Positions 26,205 to 37,040 of a stretch of 64,000 nt of DNA are shown here, in pieces. Numbering within the stretch: the stretch's first letter is position 1; each line of letters begins with the position of its first letter. The notes below the pieces were generated by a model, which saw only the letters and a list, made by a program, of their open reading frames with translations, had not been told where the DNA came from and did not search any database. The DNA is taken from assembly GCF_041080835.1 (NCBI RefSeq), contig NZ_CP129683.1, positions 310,001-374,000 of the forward strand. Direction: 5' to 3'. The position numbers and the translations under genes were made by a program. Source of the DNA: Bifidobacterium sp. WK012_4_13. Lineage in GTDB: Bacteria; Actinomycetota; Actinomycetes; Actinomycetales; Bifidobacteriaceae.

Positions 26205-28841
26205 TCAGGAGACAAAGGCGATCGGTGCGCTCAGATCCTGTCCGGAAGCGTCACGGCGCATGTCTATCTCGGGCAAGTCGACCGGTGTGCCCGATGCCGT
26301 CGAGGCACGAAGCGGCCATGTGCCTACGCAAGCCGTGAGCAGGGTGTCCTGTCCCTTGAGGAAGCGCTGCGAACGCACGCCGCGGCTTCCACGACCCTTG
26401 GTCGGATACATCTCGAGCGGCGTGATCTTGCCGCTTCCATTCTCCGTGCCAGCAAGGGCATGAGAGTCGCCGGCGATGGTCAGCACGACGGCCCCAGCCT
26501 GGGAAGTCATGCCGTTATCGTCATTCTCCGTGTATGTCCATGAGACCTGACCTGCGGCTATGGCGTTGAAGGCGCATACATGCTGGCCCTCACCGAGTCG
26601 GATTCCCGCCATGCCTGCGGCATTTCGCCCCTGAGACCTGACTTCTCCCGCATGGAATGCGAGCAGGCTGGAATCGGATGATACGAAGACCAGCAACGAA
26701 TCGTCGTCTGCAGGCACCGCGAAAACGACTGAGTCATCTTGTTTCAGATCGATGACGCTCCATGAATCCATCGTGCTGGGAGCCTCCGCATTCCAGCGTT
26801 TGACGACCCCATTGCGAGTGCCTATGGCAAGTGGAGTGGCATCGCTGGCAGATACCGCGGCAACGACATGCTCATTCTCGGATCGTTCGGTGGACTGTGT
26901 CATGCCGAGCAGCTCATCGGCATGGACACCTCCGCTCAGGCTCAGGGCCGCAGTCGCCGGGAGAGAAGGCAGGTCGGAAACGCTGGCAAGCAGGTAGCGG
27001 CCTGCGGAAGTCACCAACGCGTAGTTCGATCGCGTGGTCGTGACGAATATCGAGACTATCTGGTCATTTTCTGCACGGCCATCCGACGCGGAGCGACTGT
27101 TCCAGACATCGAGGGCGGTGGATGTGCTTCGCGCGACCAATCCCGACGCGCTGAGCATGACGGTGCATGGTTCGTCCTCAATATGCAGCCCGTCGCCATC
27201 TTTCAGCGATGATGGTGAGGCAGCACCGTGGGATTTTTGCGAAAGCGTGCTGGCCGAACGTGCAGCCGCAAGAGCCGAGGCTGAATGAGAGGCGGCACCC
27301 GATTGATCGGTTATCGCGACGGGCGACAGGGAACCTGACGGATCGGCGTCGAGGAGCACCGTGCGTCGGGGATTTCCCCATGTGTCTGCAGCGCTTGTCA
27401 TCTCGTCCGTGACGACATGATCCAGCTCCTGCTTCGAGGAAAGAATCCTGTCAAGCTCCTCGATTCGTCTATGCAGTTCGTCCTGCTCGCTTTCCAGCTC
27501 GATTCTGCTGATGCGGGTCAGCCTTCGCAGACGCAGATCGAGTATGTATTGAGCCTGCACCTCATCGAGTTCGAACACGGCCATGAGGCGGGTCTTTGCG
27601 GCATCGGCATCCTCCGAACTGCGGATGACCTGGATGACCTCGTCGATGTCGATGAGGGCGAGCAGCAGTCCCTCCACCAAGTGCAGCCTTTCGAGCGCCT
27701 TGCGCCTTCGATATTCGCTGCGACGCTTGACCACCGAGCGTCGATGATCGATCCAGACGCTGAGCAGCTCCTTCAGCCCCATCGTGCGTGGCCTTCCGTT
27801 GACAAGGGCAACGTTGTTGATGGTGAAGGACTCCTGCAGAGGAGTGTGCCTGAAGAGCTGTGCGAGCACGGCGTCGGGGTCGAAGCCTGTTTTGATCTCG
27901 ATCACCAGCCGTGTTCCGTTGTGTCGGTCGGTGAGATCGATGGCCCCTGATATTCCTTCGAGCTTGCGGTTCTTCACGCATTCCGAGATGCGCTCGAGCA
28001 CACGCTCGGGACCTACCATGAATGGGAGTTCGGTGACGACTATCGCCTTCTTGCGTGCGGTGACATTCTCGACATGGGTCGCCGAACGCGTTATCACAGC
28101 CCCACGGCCATGCTCGTAGGCCTCGCGGATTCCATCTCGACCGACGATGATGCCGCCGGTCGGCCAGTCCGGACCGGGAACGAAGCGCATCAGCTCCTCA
28201 AGGCTCGCCTCTGGATTGTCCATAAGACATTTGGCTGCCGCAACGACCTCACCAAGGTTGTGGGTCGCCATGTTGGTTGCCATGCCGACGGCGATGCCGG
28301 AGGCGCCATTGACCAGCAGATTGGGGAATGCCGAAGGCAGGACGACCGGTTCCTGCAGCTTGTTGTCGTAGTTGGGAGAAAAGTCGACGGTGTCTTCGTC
28401 GATGTTCTCGTTCATGCCCAGCGCCGCCGGTCCCAGACGGGCCTCCGTGTATCTCGATGCGGCAGGTCCGTCATCCAGCGAACCGAAATTCCCATGACCA
28501 TCGACGAGAGGCAGACGCATTGCAAAGGGCTGTGCCAGACGCACCATGGCCTCATAGATGGCCGAATCGCCATGCGGGTGCAGTTTTCCCATCACCTCAC
28601 CCACCACTCGGGCGGATTTCATATAGGACTTGTCAGGGGTGAGGTTCATCTGACCCATCTGGTAGACGATCCTGCGCTGCACGGGCTTGAGACCGTCGCG
28701 TGCATCAGGCAAGGCTCGCGCGTATATGACCGAGTATGCGTATTCGAGGAAGGACTTGCTCATCTCATCGCCCAAAGGCGTTTCGACGATGTGCTCCTTG
28801 ACGCTTCTTGGATCGAACGGCGGCTTTCTGCGCGATGCCAT
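26205..28841 (-). CDS. parC: DNA topoisomerase IV subunit A (GyrA/ParC family)
   Basis: 878 aa from ATG 28841 (GAGGAG RBS). The N-terminal breakage-reunion domain has [20 protein letters not shown] and [11 protein letters not shown], with Tyr131 as the DNA-linking residue. A coiled tower follows (about 420-500), then the C-terminal beta-pinwheel with several blades of the GyrA_C type. A GyrA-box-like QGRNAAG occurs late in the protein, so gyrase-like activity is not excluded. It is the natural partner of the ParE gene 2.6 kb away; the marR/MFS pair lies between them. ParC is assigned by that linkage. Confidence 0.9.
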   Translation of the reverse strand: MASRRKPPFDPRSVKEHIVETPLGDEMSKSFLEYAYSVIYARALPDARDGLKPVQRRIVYQMGQMNLTPDKSYMKSARVVGEVMGKLHPHGDSAIYEAMVRLAQPFAMRLPLVDGHGNFGSLDDGPAASRYTEARLGPAALGMNENIDEDTVDFSPNYDNKLQEPVVLPSAFPNLLVNGASGIAVGMATNMATHNLGEVVAAAKCLMDNPEASLEELMRFVPGPDWPTGGIIVGRDGIREAYEHGRGAVITRSATHVENVTARKKAIVVTELPFMVGPERVLERISECVKNRKLEGISGAIDLTDRHNGTRLVIEIKTGFDPDAVLAQLFRHTPLQESFTINNVALVNGRPRTMGLKELLSVWIDHRRSVVKRRSEYRRRKALERLHLVEGLLLALIDIDEVIQVIRSSEDADAAKTRLMAVFELDEVQAQYILDLRLRRLTRISRIELESEQDELHRRIEELDRILSSKQELDHVVTDEMTSAADTWGNPRRTVLLDADPSGSLSPVAITDQSGAASHSASALAAARSASTLSQKSHGAASPSSLKDGDGLHIEDEPCTVMLSASGLVARSTSTALDVWNSRSASDGRAENDQIVSIFVTTTRSNYALVTSAGRYLLASVSDLPSLPATAALSLSGGVHADELLGMTQSTERSENEHVVAAVSASDATPLAIGTRNGVVKRWNAEAPSTMDSWSVIDLKQDDSVVFAVPADDDSLLVFVSSDSSLLAFHAGEVRSQGRNAAGMAGIRLGEGQHVCAFNAIAAGQVSWTYTENDDNGMTSQAGAVVLTIAGDSHALAGTENGSGKITPLEMYPTKGRGSRGVRSQRFLKGQDTLLTACVGTWPLRASTASGTPVDLPEIDMRRDASGQDLSAPIAFVS

Positions 28842-29067
28842 GAATGAAACTCCTCGCTCTATGACTTGTACCGGCAACCATTATCCAACACACGCTAGGC
28901 CAGTGTGTCTCCCATGATTCCAGCAAACTCGACAATTCTACCGGATGTGCGGAATAGCGTATGTTCCCACGAATGAATTCTCTGCTGAAATCGCTGCAGC
29001 GGGCAGGATTCGATCGCTGTGCCTCTGAAGGGTGCGCACATGGGCAATATCGCGCACCAGTAGTTCA

Positions 29068-30315
29068 ATGAAAGGCATGAGCGTCGAAATACCTGAAGAG
29101 AAAAGCCTATTGCAACATGTGAGCATCGCCGACTATGGCGATGAAATTCCCGAACCCAGTGCGGACGGGTTCCATAGGGGAGGCGCCTACAGGATCTCCG
29201 CGGTGCTGCCTGCGATCAGCAGTGCCATCGGCCATCCCGTCCAGACCGCAATCCACCGAGATCCGAAGGCGCTGCAGGAGACATTGGGATTCCCTGACTG
29301 CAGGTCGGCAATCGTGGTATTGGTCGACGGCATGGGCTTTTGGAATGTGGCGACGCGGGTCGGTCACGCGCCGTATCTGCGCAGTCTGCTGCAGGACGAT
29401 GCCAATGCGCGCCCCATCTCGACGTGCCAGCCAAGCACCACAGTCGTGGCTATGGCGGCATTCGGCACGGGAACGTGCCCAGGCAAAACCGCCATGACCG
29501 GCTACACGCAGCTCAACCCCTACAACGATCGCATAAGCCAGATGATTCAGTTCAGGAATGCCGTGCCACCGGAGAAGCTTCAGCGTGAGCCCACGATTTT
29601 CGAACGGCTGCATGACCAGGGCGTTCGGGTCACATCGTCAGGGCTGCCGGAGTTCGCGGATTCCGCGCTGACGAAGGCTGCTCTGAGAGTAACGGACTAC
29701 ATCGGGCATGACGATGCCGACGAGAGGATCCTCGAGGCATGCAGGGCCGCTCGCAGGCCTGGACTGACCTACCTATACATCCGTGATGTTGACAAGACCG
29801 GGCATGAATACGGTTGGGAATCGCCACAATGGATCGCCCAATTCGAAACCATCGACTCTCAGCTTGCCATGCTGCATCGCAACGCCCCCAAGGGCACGCT
29901 GATCGTGATCGTCGCCGATCATGGGATGATTGAGGCCGATCCTGACCAGAGAATCGACATGGCCGCAAATCCAAGGCTGCTTGATGGAGTCAGGTTCTAT
30001 GGAGGTGAGCCGCGTTTCGTCATGGCCTATGCCGAGGAAGGCGACGATGCCGGAGACATCGCAGGCAGGTGGCAGGAGGAGCTTGGCGAGCTCGCAGAGG
30101 TCCACACAAGGCAGGAGGCGATTGCCTCAGGACTGTTCGGTCCGGTCAAGCCGGAGGTGGAGCCCATGCTGGGCGATGTGCTTGCGCTCATGAATGATCA
30201 TGCGACCCTCGTCGATTCGCATGTCCAAAGGGATGGGGCGACGCGCCTGCCCGGAGTGCATGGTTCACGGTCCATGATGGAAACGGACATTCCATGCCTG
30301 ATTGACCTGGTGTGA
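29068..30315 (+). CDS. Alkaline phosphatase superfamily protein (type I phosphodiesterase/nucleotide pyrophosphatase)
   Basis: About 415 aa. Metal and nucleophile motifs are clear: AIVVLVDGMGFWN (first Asp), QPSTTVVAMAAFGTGTCPG with the Thr nucleophile, IVIVADHGMIEAD, and a C-terminal LPGVHGSRSMMETDIP. Such enzymes hydrolyse phosphodiester or pyrophosphate bonds using two zinc ions. No signal peptide is visible, so it is probably cytoplasmic. The start is uncertain: ATG at 29032, 29068 and 29077 are all in frame and none has a strong RBS. It is convergent with sepH. Confidence 0.82.
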   Translation: MKGMSVEIPEEKSLLQHVSIADYGDEIPEPSADGFHRGGAYRISAVLPAISSAIGHPVQTAIHRDPKALQETLGFPDCRSAIVVLVDGMGFWNVATRVGHAPYLRSLLQDDANARPISTCQPSTTVVAMAAFGTGTCPGKTAMTGYTQLNPYNDRISQMIQFRNAVPPEKLQREPTIFERLHDQGVRVTSSGLPEFADSALTKAALRVTDYIGHDDADERILEACRAARRPGLTYLYIRDVDKTGHEYGWESPQWIAQFETIDSQLAMLHRNAPKGTLIVIVADHGMIEADPDQRIDMAANPRLLDGVRFYGGEPRFVMAYAEEGDDAGDIAGRWQEELGELAEVHTRQEAIASGLFGPVKPEVEPMLGDVLALMNDHATLVDSHVQRDGATRLPGVHGSRSMMETDIPCLIDLV

Positions 30316-30342
30316 TCGAGGTGTGATCGAGGTGTGATCGAA
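30309..30342. repeat. 11-bp tandem repeat (GTGTGATCGAG)
   Basis: Three head-to-tail copies of GTGTGATCGA(G/A) span the stop of the phosphodiesterase and the 37-bp gap to the convergent sepH stop. Confidence 0.7.
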
Positions 30343-30352
30343 AGGGCTGCGA

Positions 30353-31738
30353 TCAATCTCCGAAAAGAATCTCATCCCAGCTTGGCACTGCGGAACGTCC
30401 TGATTTCTTCTTCGACGTCTCCTGACCATGTGCGGTGGAATTCGCTGAGCTGGTTCCGGTGGCGTGAGAGTCCGAACGCTGTGGATTCGAGTTGGACGGT
30501 TCCTCAAACGCAGCGCGCCCATCAGTCCCGTCTGCCGGATGGGCGGAGACAGGGACGCTTCCGCTGCCCTTGCCTGACGATCCATGTCGAAGATCACCGG
30601 CATCCTTGGTGGACTGCCGACCCGCCTTGTCTTGGGACGATTTATACATCCACGAACTGTACCGGTTTGCACGAGGTTCGCGTCCGCTGGATCTGCGATC
30701 CTTGCCTTCGAGGGCTTCATCGGTCGCATCCTTGGGTGAGGCGGCATCCCCTTCGACGTAGGCCATGTGGCTGCTCACGTCAGGAATGTCCGTGTTCTGC
30801 GGAGCGAATTGCAGGTCGATGCCTTGGGAATCCACAAGTCCGGAATCCACAAGCCCGGAATCCGCGGAGGATGCGTGATTGTAGTCGGAGCCTCGCAGGT
30901 TGTCGCCGTCGGCAGCATTGCCCTTGTCCGAAGGCTTGCGAAGCGCTGACGCTCGCGCGATTCCCTGATGGCTTCCATTCGTGATCTCGGATGCCTGAGG
31001 CTGTGCGTCTGTGCCGCTTGCAGTCTCATCCGTGCCGCTTCCAGTCTCATCTTCGGAGATGGCATCCTCATCGTGCTCCATCCATGAGAAGGGGAGAGGA
31101 CCTCTGCCGTCGAGCGCCTGATCGAGCGAGGATTTCTCGGTGGGCAGGGCCTTGTCCGGCAATCCGATAAGGCGCTTTGCCTGCCTGTTGACGGGGCTGA
31201 CGGAATTGTCCCTTATGTTCCAATTCCAGTCGGCCGTGATTATCCGACCTGCGGACTGGAATTGTGCACGAATCCTCCACGGTTCATGACCTCGGCGTGT
31301 TGCAGACCATGTGATCGAAGCCATCGGTATGCGTGCGTTCCTCAATGTCATCTCAATGAGGTCACCATAGCTCTTCGCCTTGGAATTCGGCGGAACTGCG
31401 ACAGTCAAAAACTGATCTATGGCATATTTCTTCTCAGTTTCGACGGGCATCGAGAAGCGGCGTACCAGCGCCTGTGCAATGTTGAATTGTCGGGCGACGG
31501 CCTCGGGATCGGCACCGGCTCGTATGAACGACTGAATTCTGGAGATAGGCAGCGCAGAGGATGCCTGTGGTGAGGGATATCCCTCTTCCTCGGCGCGAAT
31601 CTGCTTGGCCTCAAGAATGCCACGCTCGAGCGAGTCATCCACGCGCACAGCGAAATGCCGGTGGTCGAAAACGAAGACAAGGTCTCCACCGTCACTCACA
31701 TGGTCAAATTGCGCAATTCTTAGGGGTTCTTCGGGCAT
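30353..31738 (-). CDS. sepH: Septation protein SepH (DUF3071)
   Basis: 461 aa. The N-terminal DUF3071 domain begins RIAQFDHVSDGGDLVFVF and contains an HTH-like segment QSFIRAGADPEAVARQFNIA, then ITWSATRRGHEPWRIRAQF. The C-terminal 240 residues are low-complexity, Ser/Asp/Gly-rich and positively charged at the end. In Streptomyces and mycobacteria SepH binds FtsZ and promotes Z-ring assembly through the N-terminal domain. The start at 31738 has GGAAGGAAG upstream, and a -10-like TAGAAT lies further up. Clustering with DUF4193 and dut is conserved in actinobacteria. Confidence 0.88.
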   Translation of the reverse strand: MPEEPLRIAQFDHVSDGGDLVFVFDHRHFAVRVDDSLERGILEAKQIRAEEEGYPSPQASSALPISRIQSFIRAGADPEAVARQFNIAQALVRRFSMPVETEKKYAIDQFLTVAVPPNSKAKSYGDLIEMTLRNARIPMASITWSATRRGHEPWRIRAQFQSAGRIITADWNWNIRDNSVSPVNRQAKRLIGLPDKALPTEKSSLDQALDGRGPLPFSWMEHDEDAISEDETGSGTDETASGTDAQPQASEITNGSHQGIARASALRKPSDKGNAADGDNLRGSDYNHASSADSGLVDSGLVDSQGIDLQFAPQNTDIPDVSSHMAYVEGDAASPKDATDEALEGKDRRSSGREPRANRYSSWMYKSSQDKAGRQSTKDAGDLRHGSSGKGSGSVPVSAHPADGTDGRAAFEEPSNSNPQRSDSHATGTSSANSTAHGQETSKKKSGRSAVPSWDEILFGD

Positions 31739-31894
31739 ATCCGCACCTAGCTTCCTTCCAACACGTCCATTCTATTGTGCACTAACTACGGCGTTTTATG
31801 GGTATTTATGTCGAAGTTCGTGTGCCTGACTAAAAATCGTGTATCCTATGGCGCAGTGCTTGGCACAGAACCACGTTATGACGAAAGGAAAACA

Positions 31895-32188
31895 ATGGCT
31901 CAGGACTATGATTCCCCACGCAACAAGGATGACGATGAGGAGTCCTTGCAGGCGCTTGGGAAAGGGTCGCAAAATTCGTCGAACGACATTGATGACGATG
32001 AGAATGCCATTGCCGAAGACTATGAATTGCCCGGAGCTGACTTGAGCAACGAGGATTCATCGGTGACGGTAATTCCCATGCAGGGCGATGAGTTCATCTG
32101 CTCTGTCTGCTTCCTGGTGAAGCACCGCAGCCAGCTGGCATATATGGACAAGGATGGTCAGCCGGTATGCAAGGAGTGCGCCGCCTGA
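31895..32188 (+). CDS. DUF4193 family zinc-ribbon-like protein
   Basis: 97 aa from ATG 31895 with AAAGGAAAA upstream. The first two thirds are acidic (DDDEESLQALGKG, IDDDENAIAEDYEL). The C-terminus has two CxxC pairs, FICSVCFLVKH and PVCKECAA, likely holding zinc. The family is actinobacteria-specific with unknown function; the acidic region plus zinc ribbon suggests a protein- or polymerase-interacting role, but that is a guess. The stop shares a base with the dut start (TGATG), so the two are probably translated in a coupled way. Confidence 0.85.
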   Translation: MAQDYDSPRNKDDDEESLQALGKGSQNSSNDIDDDENAIAEDYELPGADLSNEDSSVTVIPMQGDEFICSVCFLVKHRSQLAYMDKDGQPVCKECAA

Positions 32189-32661
32189 TGTCGTTCGACG
32201 AGCAATATAACGAACCGGAACACACTGAGGTGCTCATCGTCCTGCAGGATGGTGAGCACTCTCGCATTCCTGCCTATGAGCATGCAGGCGATGCCGGCGC
32301 AGACTTGCGGACCACCATCGATTTCACCCTCAGACCCTTCGAGCGCAGGCTGGTTCCGACCGGAATCCGCATTGCTCTGCCGGCCGGATATGTGGCACTC
32401 GTGCATCCGCGTTCCGGACTGGCGGCCAAGAAGGGTGTCACCGTCCTGAACACGCCGGGAACGATCGATTCAGGGTACCGTGGCGAAATACAGGTGACGC
32501 TGATCAACCTTGATCCTCATGAATCCGTTTCCTTCCACCAGGGCGATCGGATTGCACAGATGGTCGTTCAGCGTTACGTCGAGGCACGCTTCGTAAGGGC
32601 GCAGACGCTACCCGGATCAGACAGATCGGATCGTGGCTTTGGCTCCACGGGAGTCCGCTGA
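32188..32661 (+). CDS. dut: Deoxyuridine 5'-triphosphate nucleotidohydrolase (dUTPase)
   Basis: 157 aa from ATG 32188; AAGGAG lies inside the DUF4193 end. It hydrolyses dUTP to dUMP and pyrophosphate, keeping uracil out of DNA and feeding dTMP synthesis. The five trimeric dUTPase motifs are visible: AGDAGADLRT, HPRSGLAAKKGVTV, NTPGTIDSGYRGEI, FHQGDRIAQMVVQ and the flexible C-terminal RSDRGFGSTG that closes the site. Standard length and cytoplasmic. A hairpin follows 32 bp downstream. Confidence 0.96.
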   Translation: MSFDEQYNEPEHTEVLIVLQDGEHSRIPAYEHAGDAGADLRTTIDFTLRPFERRLVPTGIRIALPAGYVALVHPRSGLAAKKGVTVLNTPGTIDSGYRGEIQVTLINLDPHESVSFHQGDRIAQMVVQRYVEARFVRAQTLPGSDRSDRGFGSTGVR

Positions 32662-32693
32662 GGACTGAATTCGGTGTGGACCGACCTTGCCTC

Positions 32694-32722
32694 GCCATTC
32701 GCCGACCGCATTGGCGAATGGC
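32694..32722 (+). terminator. Hairpin after dut
   Basis: Perfect 10-bp stem GCCATTCGCC / GGCGAATGGC with a 9-nt loop, between dut and rel. There is no T-run, so it may act as a weak terminator or as a processing site. Confidence 0.6.
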
Positions 32723-32796
32723 TCCGGGAGAGGAATGCAAGCGAACGACGCGTACACGAGTAGGATGATGAAGTCATACCTGCAGAGGGAGGAATC

Positions 32797-35256
32797 ATGG
32801 CAAGCACAGCGGATGAGCATGCGAAGCGATTGAACCGATCTGCAGAGAATCCCGCCGATAGCCCCTTGGAAAGTCTCGACGCCAGACTCAGTGGGCAGGC
32901 GGAGCGCATGGGCAGAACGAATGGACGGGACGCGAACGAGCGACTTCAGGACTTCTCGTCGCGTTCGCTTGGATGCGAGATCAGCGACAACCCCCTCGAT
33001 CCATTGGCGCCCATCGTGAAGGTCTGTCAATACCATCATCCCGATGAAGACATGTCCATGCTGCCCCGTGCGTATCGCCGCGCGGTCGTTCAGCATCGTC
33101 TGCAGCGTCGCAAGTCTGGCGAGCCGTACATCATCCATCCGCTTGCCGTCTCACAGATACTTGCGGATCTCGGCATGGGGCCGATCGTGGTATCCGCGGG
33201 GCTTCTGCATGACACGGTCGAGGATACCGACTACACCCTCGATCAGTGTCGCGATGAATTCGGAGACACGGTCGCCGGTCTGGTCGACGGAGTCACGAAG
33301 CTGACGAAGATGGACTATGGCGATTCGGCGCAGGCCGAGACCATCAGGAAAATGGTCGTCGCGATGAGCCGTGACGTTCGCGTCCTCGTGGTCAAGCTCG
33401 CCGATCGAGTGCATAACGCGAGAACCTGGCGGTATGTGAAAAGCTCCAGCGCGCAACGAAAGGCGAGCGAGACGCTCGACGTCTATGCGCCTCTTGCGAA
33501 CCGTCTGGGAATGAATGCGATCAAGACAGAGCTCGAGGAGCTCAGCTTCAAGGTCCTCTATCCCAAGATATACAACGAGATAGTCGTGCTGGTGGCTCGC
33601 AGGGCCGGTCAGAGGGACGTGTATCTGAAGCAGATCCTGCATGAGATCAAGGACGATCTTCACGATCAGGGCATCGATGGCGTGGTCACTGGACGCCCCA
33701 AGGACTATTTCAGCATCTATCAGAAGATGATCGTCAGGGGTCATGATTTCGCGAACATCTATGATCTGGTCGGTGTCCGCATTCTCGTCGATTCGATTCA
33801 GGACTGCTATGCCGCTCTGGGAGCCGTCCACGCTCGATGGAATCCGGTGCCTGGTCGTTTCAAAGACTACATCGCCATGCCCAAGCTGAACATGTATCAG
33901 TCCCTGCACACCACGGTCGTGGGACCTGGCGGCAAGCCAGTCGAGATTCAGATTCGCACCTGGGACATGCATCGCCGGGCCGAGTTCGGCATCGCTGCGC
34001 ATTGGAAGTACAAGGAGAATGCCACGGCTGGGCGTGTGCTTTCGAAACCCGACAAAAACGATGAGAAACGTCTGACCCAGGAGAGTTCCGAACTGAGCGA
34101 AGCCGATAATCTCAAGTGGATTCAGCAGCTTGCGGATTGGACCAGCGAGACGCCCGATTCCGACGAGTTCCTGGGCTCGCTCAAGGAGGACCTGGGATCT
34201 GCCGAGGTCTATGTCTTCACGCCGAAGGGCATGATCGTCTCGTTGCCTGCCCACGCGACGCCAGTCGACTTCGCATACGCCGTGCACACCGAGGTCGGAC
34301 ATCGCACGATGGGTGCGCGCGTCAATGGGCGTTTGATTCCTCTCGATACCGAGCTGGAAAATGGCGATACGGTAGAGATTCTCACGAGCAATTCGGAGAA
34401 TGCCGGACCCTCCAGGGATTGGCTGAGCTTTGTCAAAAGTCCGAAGGCGCGCAACAAGATTCGTCAATGGTTCAGCAAGGAGCGCCGTTCAGAGGCAATA
34501 GACGAAGGCAGGGATGACCTGACGCGTGCCCTGCGGAAGCAAAATCTGCCAGTGGCGAGTCTTCTATCGAACGAGGCCTTGATCGGAATCGCCGATGAAC
34601 TCAACTATCCCAATGCCGAGGCCGTCTATGCAGCCTTGGGCGAAGGACAGATCTCAACCCAGAATGTGATCTCGCGGCTGGTCAAGGATGCCGGACCCTC
34701 TGAGGTCGATGACGAGGTTGAGCAGGAAGCGCTCCCTCTCAGCAAGTTCGAAGGGCCGCAGGAGAGTGGTTCGCAGGGCATCTCGGTCAAGGGAGTCGGC
34801 GATGTCTGGGTGAAGCTCGCCCGTTGCTGCACGCCGGTTCCCGGAGATGAGATAGAAGGATTCATCACACGAAACCAGGGCGTTTCCGTACACCGCTCGG
34901 ACTGCCAGAACCTCATCGATCTGAAGAAACGCCAGCCTGAACGCATCGTGCCCGTCTCATGGACAAGCACCAAGGGATCCTTCATGGTCAAGATTCAGGT
35001 CGAGGCGCTCGACCGTCAGCATCTTCTCTCCGATGTGACCCGCGTTCTTGCCGATCACGGTGTGAACATCCTGTCAGGAAGCCAGGCGACTGGCCGGGAT
35101 CGTGTCGCGGTCAGCCAGTTCGTCTTCGAGATGGCCGACCCGCAGCATCTGAACCGTCTGCTGTCCGCAGTTCGCAAGATCGACGGCGTCTTCGATGTAT
35201 ACAGGCTTACCGGCGCCAAGGATTCCGCCGAGTCGCGCATGCGGCACATGCAGTGA
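32797..35256 (+). CDS. relA: Bifunctional (p)ppGpp synthetase/hydrolase (RelA/SpoT homologue)
   Basis: 819 aa from ATG 32797 (RBS GAGGGAGG). The hydrolase HD domain is intact: [18 protein letters not shown] and LLHDTVEDT. The synthetase domain has [22 protein letters not shown] and [24 protein letters not shown] domain ([15 protein letters not shown]), a Cys-containing zinc-finger-like segment ([14 protein letters not shown]) and a C-terminal ACT domain follow. Both catalytic halves look active, as for the single long RSH enzyme of most actinobacteria. It makes and removes the stringent-response alarmone on the ribosome. Confidence 0.95.
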   Translation: MASTADEHAKRLNRSAENPADSPLESLDARLSGQAERMGRTNGRDANERLQDFSSRSLGCEISDNPLDPLAPIVKVCQYHHPDEDMSMLPRAYRRAVVQHRLQRRKSGEPYIIHPLAVSQILADLGMGPIVVSAGLLHDTVEDTDYTLDQCRDEFGDTVAGLVDGVTKLTKMDYGDSAQAETIRKMVVAMSRDVRVLVVKLADRVHNARTWRYVKSSSAQRKASETLDVYAPLANRLGMNAIKTELEELSFKVLYPKIYNEIVVLVARRAGQRDVYLKQILHEIKDDLHDQGIDGVVTGRPKDYFSIYQKMIVRGHDFANIYDLVGVRILVDSIQDCYAALGAVHARWNPVPGRFKDYIAMPKLNMYQSLHTTVVGPGGKPVEIQIRTWDMHRRAEFGIAAHWKYKENATAGRVLSKPDKNDEKRLTQESSELSEADNLKWIQQLADWTSETPDSDEFLGSLKEDLGSAEVYVFTPKGMIVSLPAHATPVDFAYAVHTEVGHRTMGARVNGRLIPLDTELENGDTVEILTSNSENAGPSRDWLSFVKSPKARNKIRQWFSKERRSEAIDEGRDDLTRALRKQNLPVASLLSNEALIGIADELNYPNAEAVYAALGEGQISTQNVISRLVKDAGPSEVDDEVEQEALPLSKFEGPQESGSQGISVKGVGDVWVKLARCCTPVPGDEIEGFITRNQGVSVHRSDCQNLIDLKKRQPERIVPVSWTSTKGSFMVKIQVEALDRQHLLSDVTRVLADHGVNILSGSQATGRDRVAVSQFVFEMADPQHLNRLLSAVRKIDGVFDVYRLTGAKDSAESRMRHMQ

Positions 35257-35328
35257 TGCACAGCGCGTCGCAGCGTTTCGTGGCTGTCCGCATTCGCCGA
35301 TGTTTCCTGTCTGTAATGCGGATGCGGG

Positions 35329-35341
35329 TAGTCTTGGTCGC
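35329..35341 (+). promoter_or_regulatory. Candidate leaderless promoter of pdxS (-10 TAGTCT, 7 nt to ATG)
   Basis: TAGTCT at 35329-35334 is followed by exactly 7 nt and then the pdxS ATG, while no Shine-Dalgarno is present. This is the actinobacterial leaderless pattern (TANNNT 6-7 nt before the start). The same TAGTCT-N7-ATG occurs before the polyprenyl synthase at 18324-18336. Confidence 0.45.
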
Positions 35342-36217
35342 ATGACAAACGACAGATATGAATTGAACAAGAATCTTGCACAGATGCTCAAGGGTGGGGT
35401 CATCATGGATGTCACCACTCCGGAGCAGGCGGTGATAGCCGAGGACTCCGGAGCTTGCGCCGTCATGGCCCTGGAACGCATTCCAGCGGATATTCGTGCC
35501 GCAGGTGGTGTCTCGAGGATGAGCGACCCCAAGATGATTCATGGGATTCAGCAGGCGGTATCGATTCCGGTCATGGCCAAGGTCCGCATCGGGCATTTCG
35601 TAGAAGCTCAGATCCTGCAGGCGATCGACATCGATTATATTGACGAGTCCGAGGTCCTGACGCCTGCCGACGACAAATATCACATAGATAAAACAGCTTT
35701 CACGGTTCCCTTCGTGTGCGGAGCGAAGAATCTTGGCGAGGCCTTGAGAAGGATCGCCGAAGGCGCTTCGATGATCCGGACCAAGGGCGAGCCGGGAACG
35801 GGTGACGTCGTTCAGGCAGTACGGCATATGCGCGAGATGAACAGACAGATTCATGAGGTTGCAGCCCTGCGTGCGGACGAACTGTTCGAAAAGGCGAAGG
35901 AGCTTGAGGTTCCTGTCGAGCTGCTGCAGTCAGTTCATGACAACGGTCGGCTGCCTGTGGTGAACTTTGCTGCCGGCGGTGTGGCGACGCCTGCCGACGC
36001 CTCTCTGATGATGCAGCTTGGTGCGGAGGGTGTGTTCGTCGGTTCGGGCATCTTCAAGTCGGGAGATCCTGCCCAGCGTGCCTCGGCGATCGTCCAGGCG
36101 ACGACTAACTATCAGGACTGGGATTTGGTGGCGCGCGTCTCCGAGGGTCTTGGCGAAGCCATGGTTGGCATCAATGAGCATGAGATAGCCGTCTTGATGT
36201 CGGAGCGTGGCAAGTGA
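35342..36217 (+). CDS. pdxS: Pyridoxal 5'-phosphate synthase lyase subunit PdxS
   Basis: 291 aa, the expected length. It begins [20 protein letters not shown] and contains [16 protein letters not shown], the [13 protein letters not shown] lysine segment, [36 protein letters not shown] and the phosphate loop [13 protein letters not shown] with [11 protein letters not shown]. It builds PLP from ribose 5-phosphate, glyceraldehyde 3-phosphate and ammonia as a dodecamer. The longer frame to 35195 overlaps the rel gene and is rejected. It overlaps pdxT by one base. Confidence 0.97.
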   Translation: MTNDRYELNKNLAQMLKGGVIMDVTTPEQAVIAEDSGACAVMALERIPADIRAAGGVSRMSDPKMIHGIQQAVSIPVMAKVRIGHFVEAQILQAIDIDYIDESEVLTPADDKYHIDKTAFTVPFVCGAKNLGEALRRIAEGASMIRTKGEPGTGDVVQAVRHMREMNRQIHEVAALRADELFEKAKELEVPVELLQSVHDNGRLPVVNFAAGGVATPADASLMMQLGAEGVFVGSGIFKSGDPAQRASAIVQATTNYQDWDLVARVSEGLGEAMVGINEHEIAVLMSERGK

Positions 36218-36831
36218 TGGATGCGACGGAAGACTCTGTGCCGGGCGGCGTTTCCGCAGCGGCACCGGTCATTGGCGTTCTTGCCTTGCAGGGTGCCTTC
36301 GCAGAGCATGAAAGCATGCTCGCCTCATTGGGTGTCAAGTCAGTCGAAATCCGCCAGCTACGCGACCTCGACCAGAATCTGGACGGTCTCATTCTTCCTG
36401 GCGGCGAATCCACCGTGCAGGGCAAGCTTCTTCAAGACCTCCATATGCTGGCTCCGATGCGTCGGCTTATCGAGAATGGATTGCCGACCTTCGGCACATG
36501 TGCGGGTCTGCTGCTTCTCGCAAAGCGTGTCGAAGATGGGGACACCCATCTTGGAATCATGGATATCACTGCAAAGCGCAACGCCTATGGTCGTCAGCTT
36601 GGCTCCTTCTTCGCTTTGCAATCGCTGTCAGGAGTGGGGGAGATACCGATGACCTTCATCAGGGCCCCATACATCGAAGAAGTCGGCAAGGGCGTGCGTG
36701 CGCTTGCCAGGGTCGATGGCCATGTCGTGGCTGCCCAGGAGGGGAACATGCTTGTCACGTCATTTCATCCTGAGCTCAATGATGATCCATCGATGCACAG
36801 GTACTTCATCGACATGGTCACCCACGGCTGA
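36217..36831 (+). CDS. pdxT: Pyridoxal 5'-phosphate synthase glutaminase subunit PdxT
   Basis: 204 aa from ATG 36217 (TGATG overlap with pdxS; GTG 36214 is an alternative). Class I glutamine amidotransferase that supplies ammonia to PdxS through a tunnel. Motifs: [25 protein letters not shown], the nucleophile [11 protein letters not shown] and the catalytic pair in [10 protein letters not shown]. An extra 13 residues precede the usual start. The coupled pdxST pair means vitamin B6 can be made de novo. Confidence 0.96.
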   Translation: MDATEDSVPGGVSAAAPVIGVLALQGAFAEHESMLASLGVKSVEIRQLRDLDQNLDGLILPGGESTVQGKLLQDLHMLAPMRRLIENGLPTFGTCAGLLLLAKRVEDGDTHLGIMDITAKRNAYGRQLGSFFALQSLSGVGEIPMTFIRAPYIEEVGKGVRALARVDGHVVAAQEGNMLVTSFHPELNDDPSMHRYFIDMVTHG

Positions 36832-37040
36832 GGCCCTGGCCAGCCCTTCGAAGACGCTGCAGGGCGTCGACCGCGAGGAATCCGAGTGTGGGTTTTGCAT
36901 CGTCAGCTGAAATCCTTGATGCGTCTGACTGATCCGTGAATAATGAACAGAAGGATTGGTCGATGTGCCGGCGGCAGTGAGCTTCGAGAATCAGGAACGC
37001 GATCTCGAGACTGTCACCGGAACGATGCTAAGGAGCTGGA

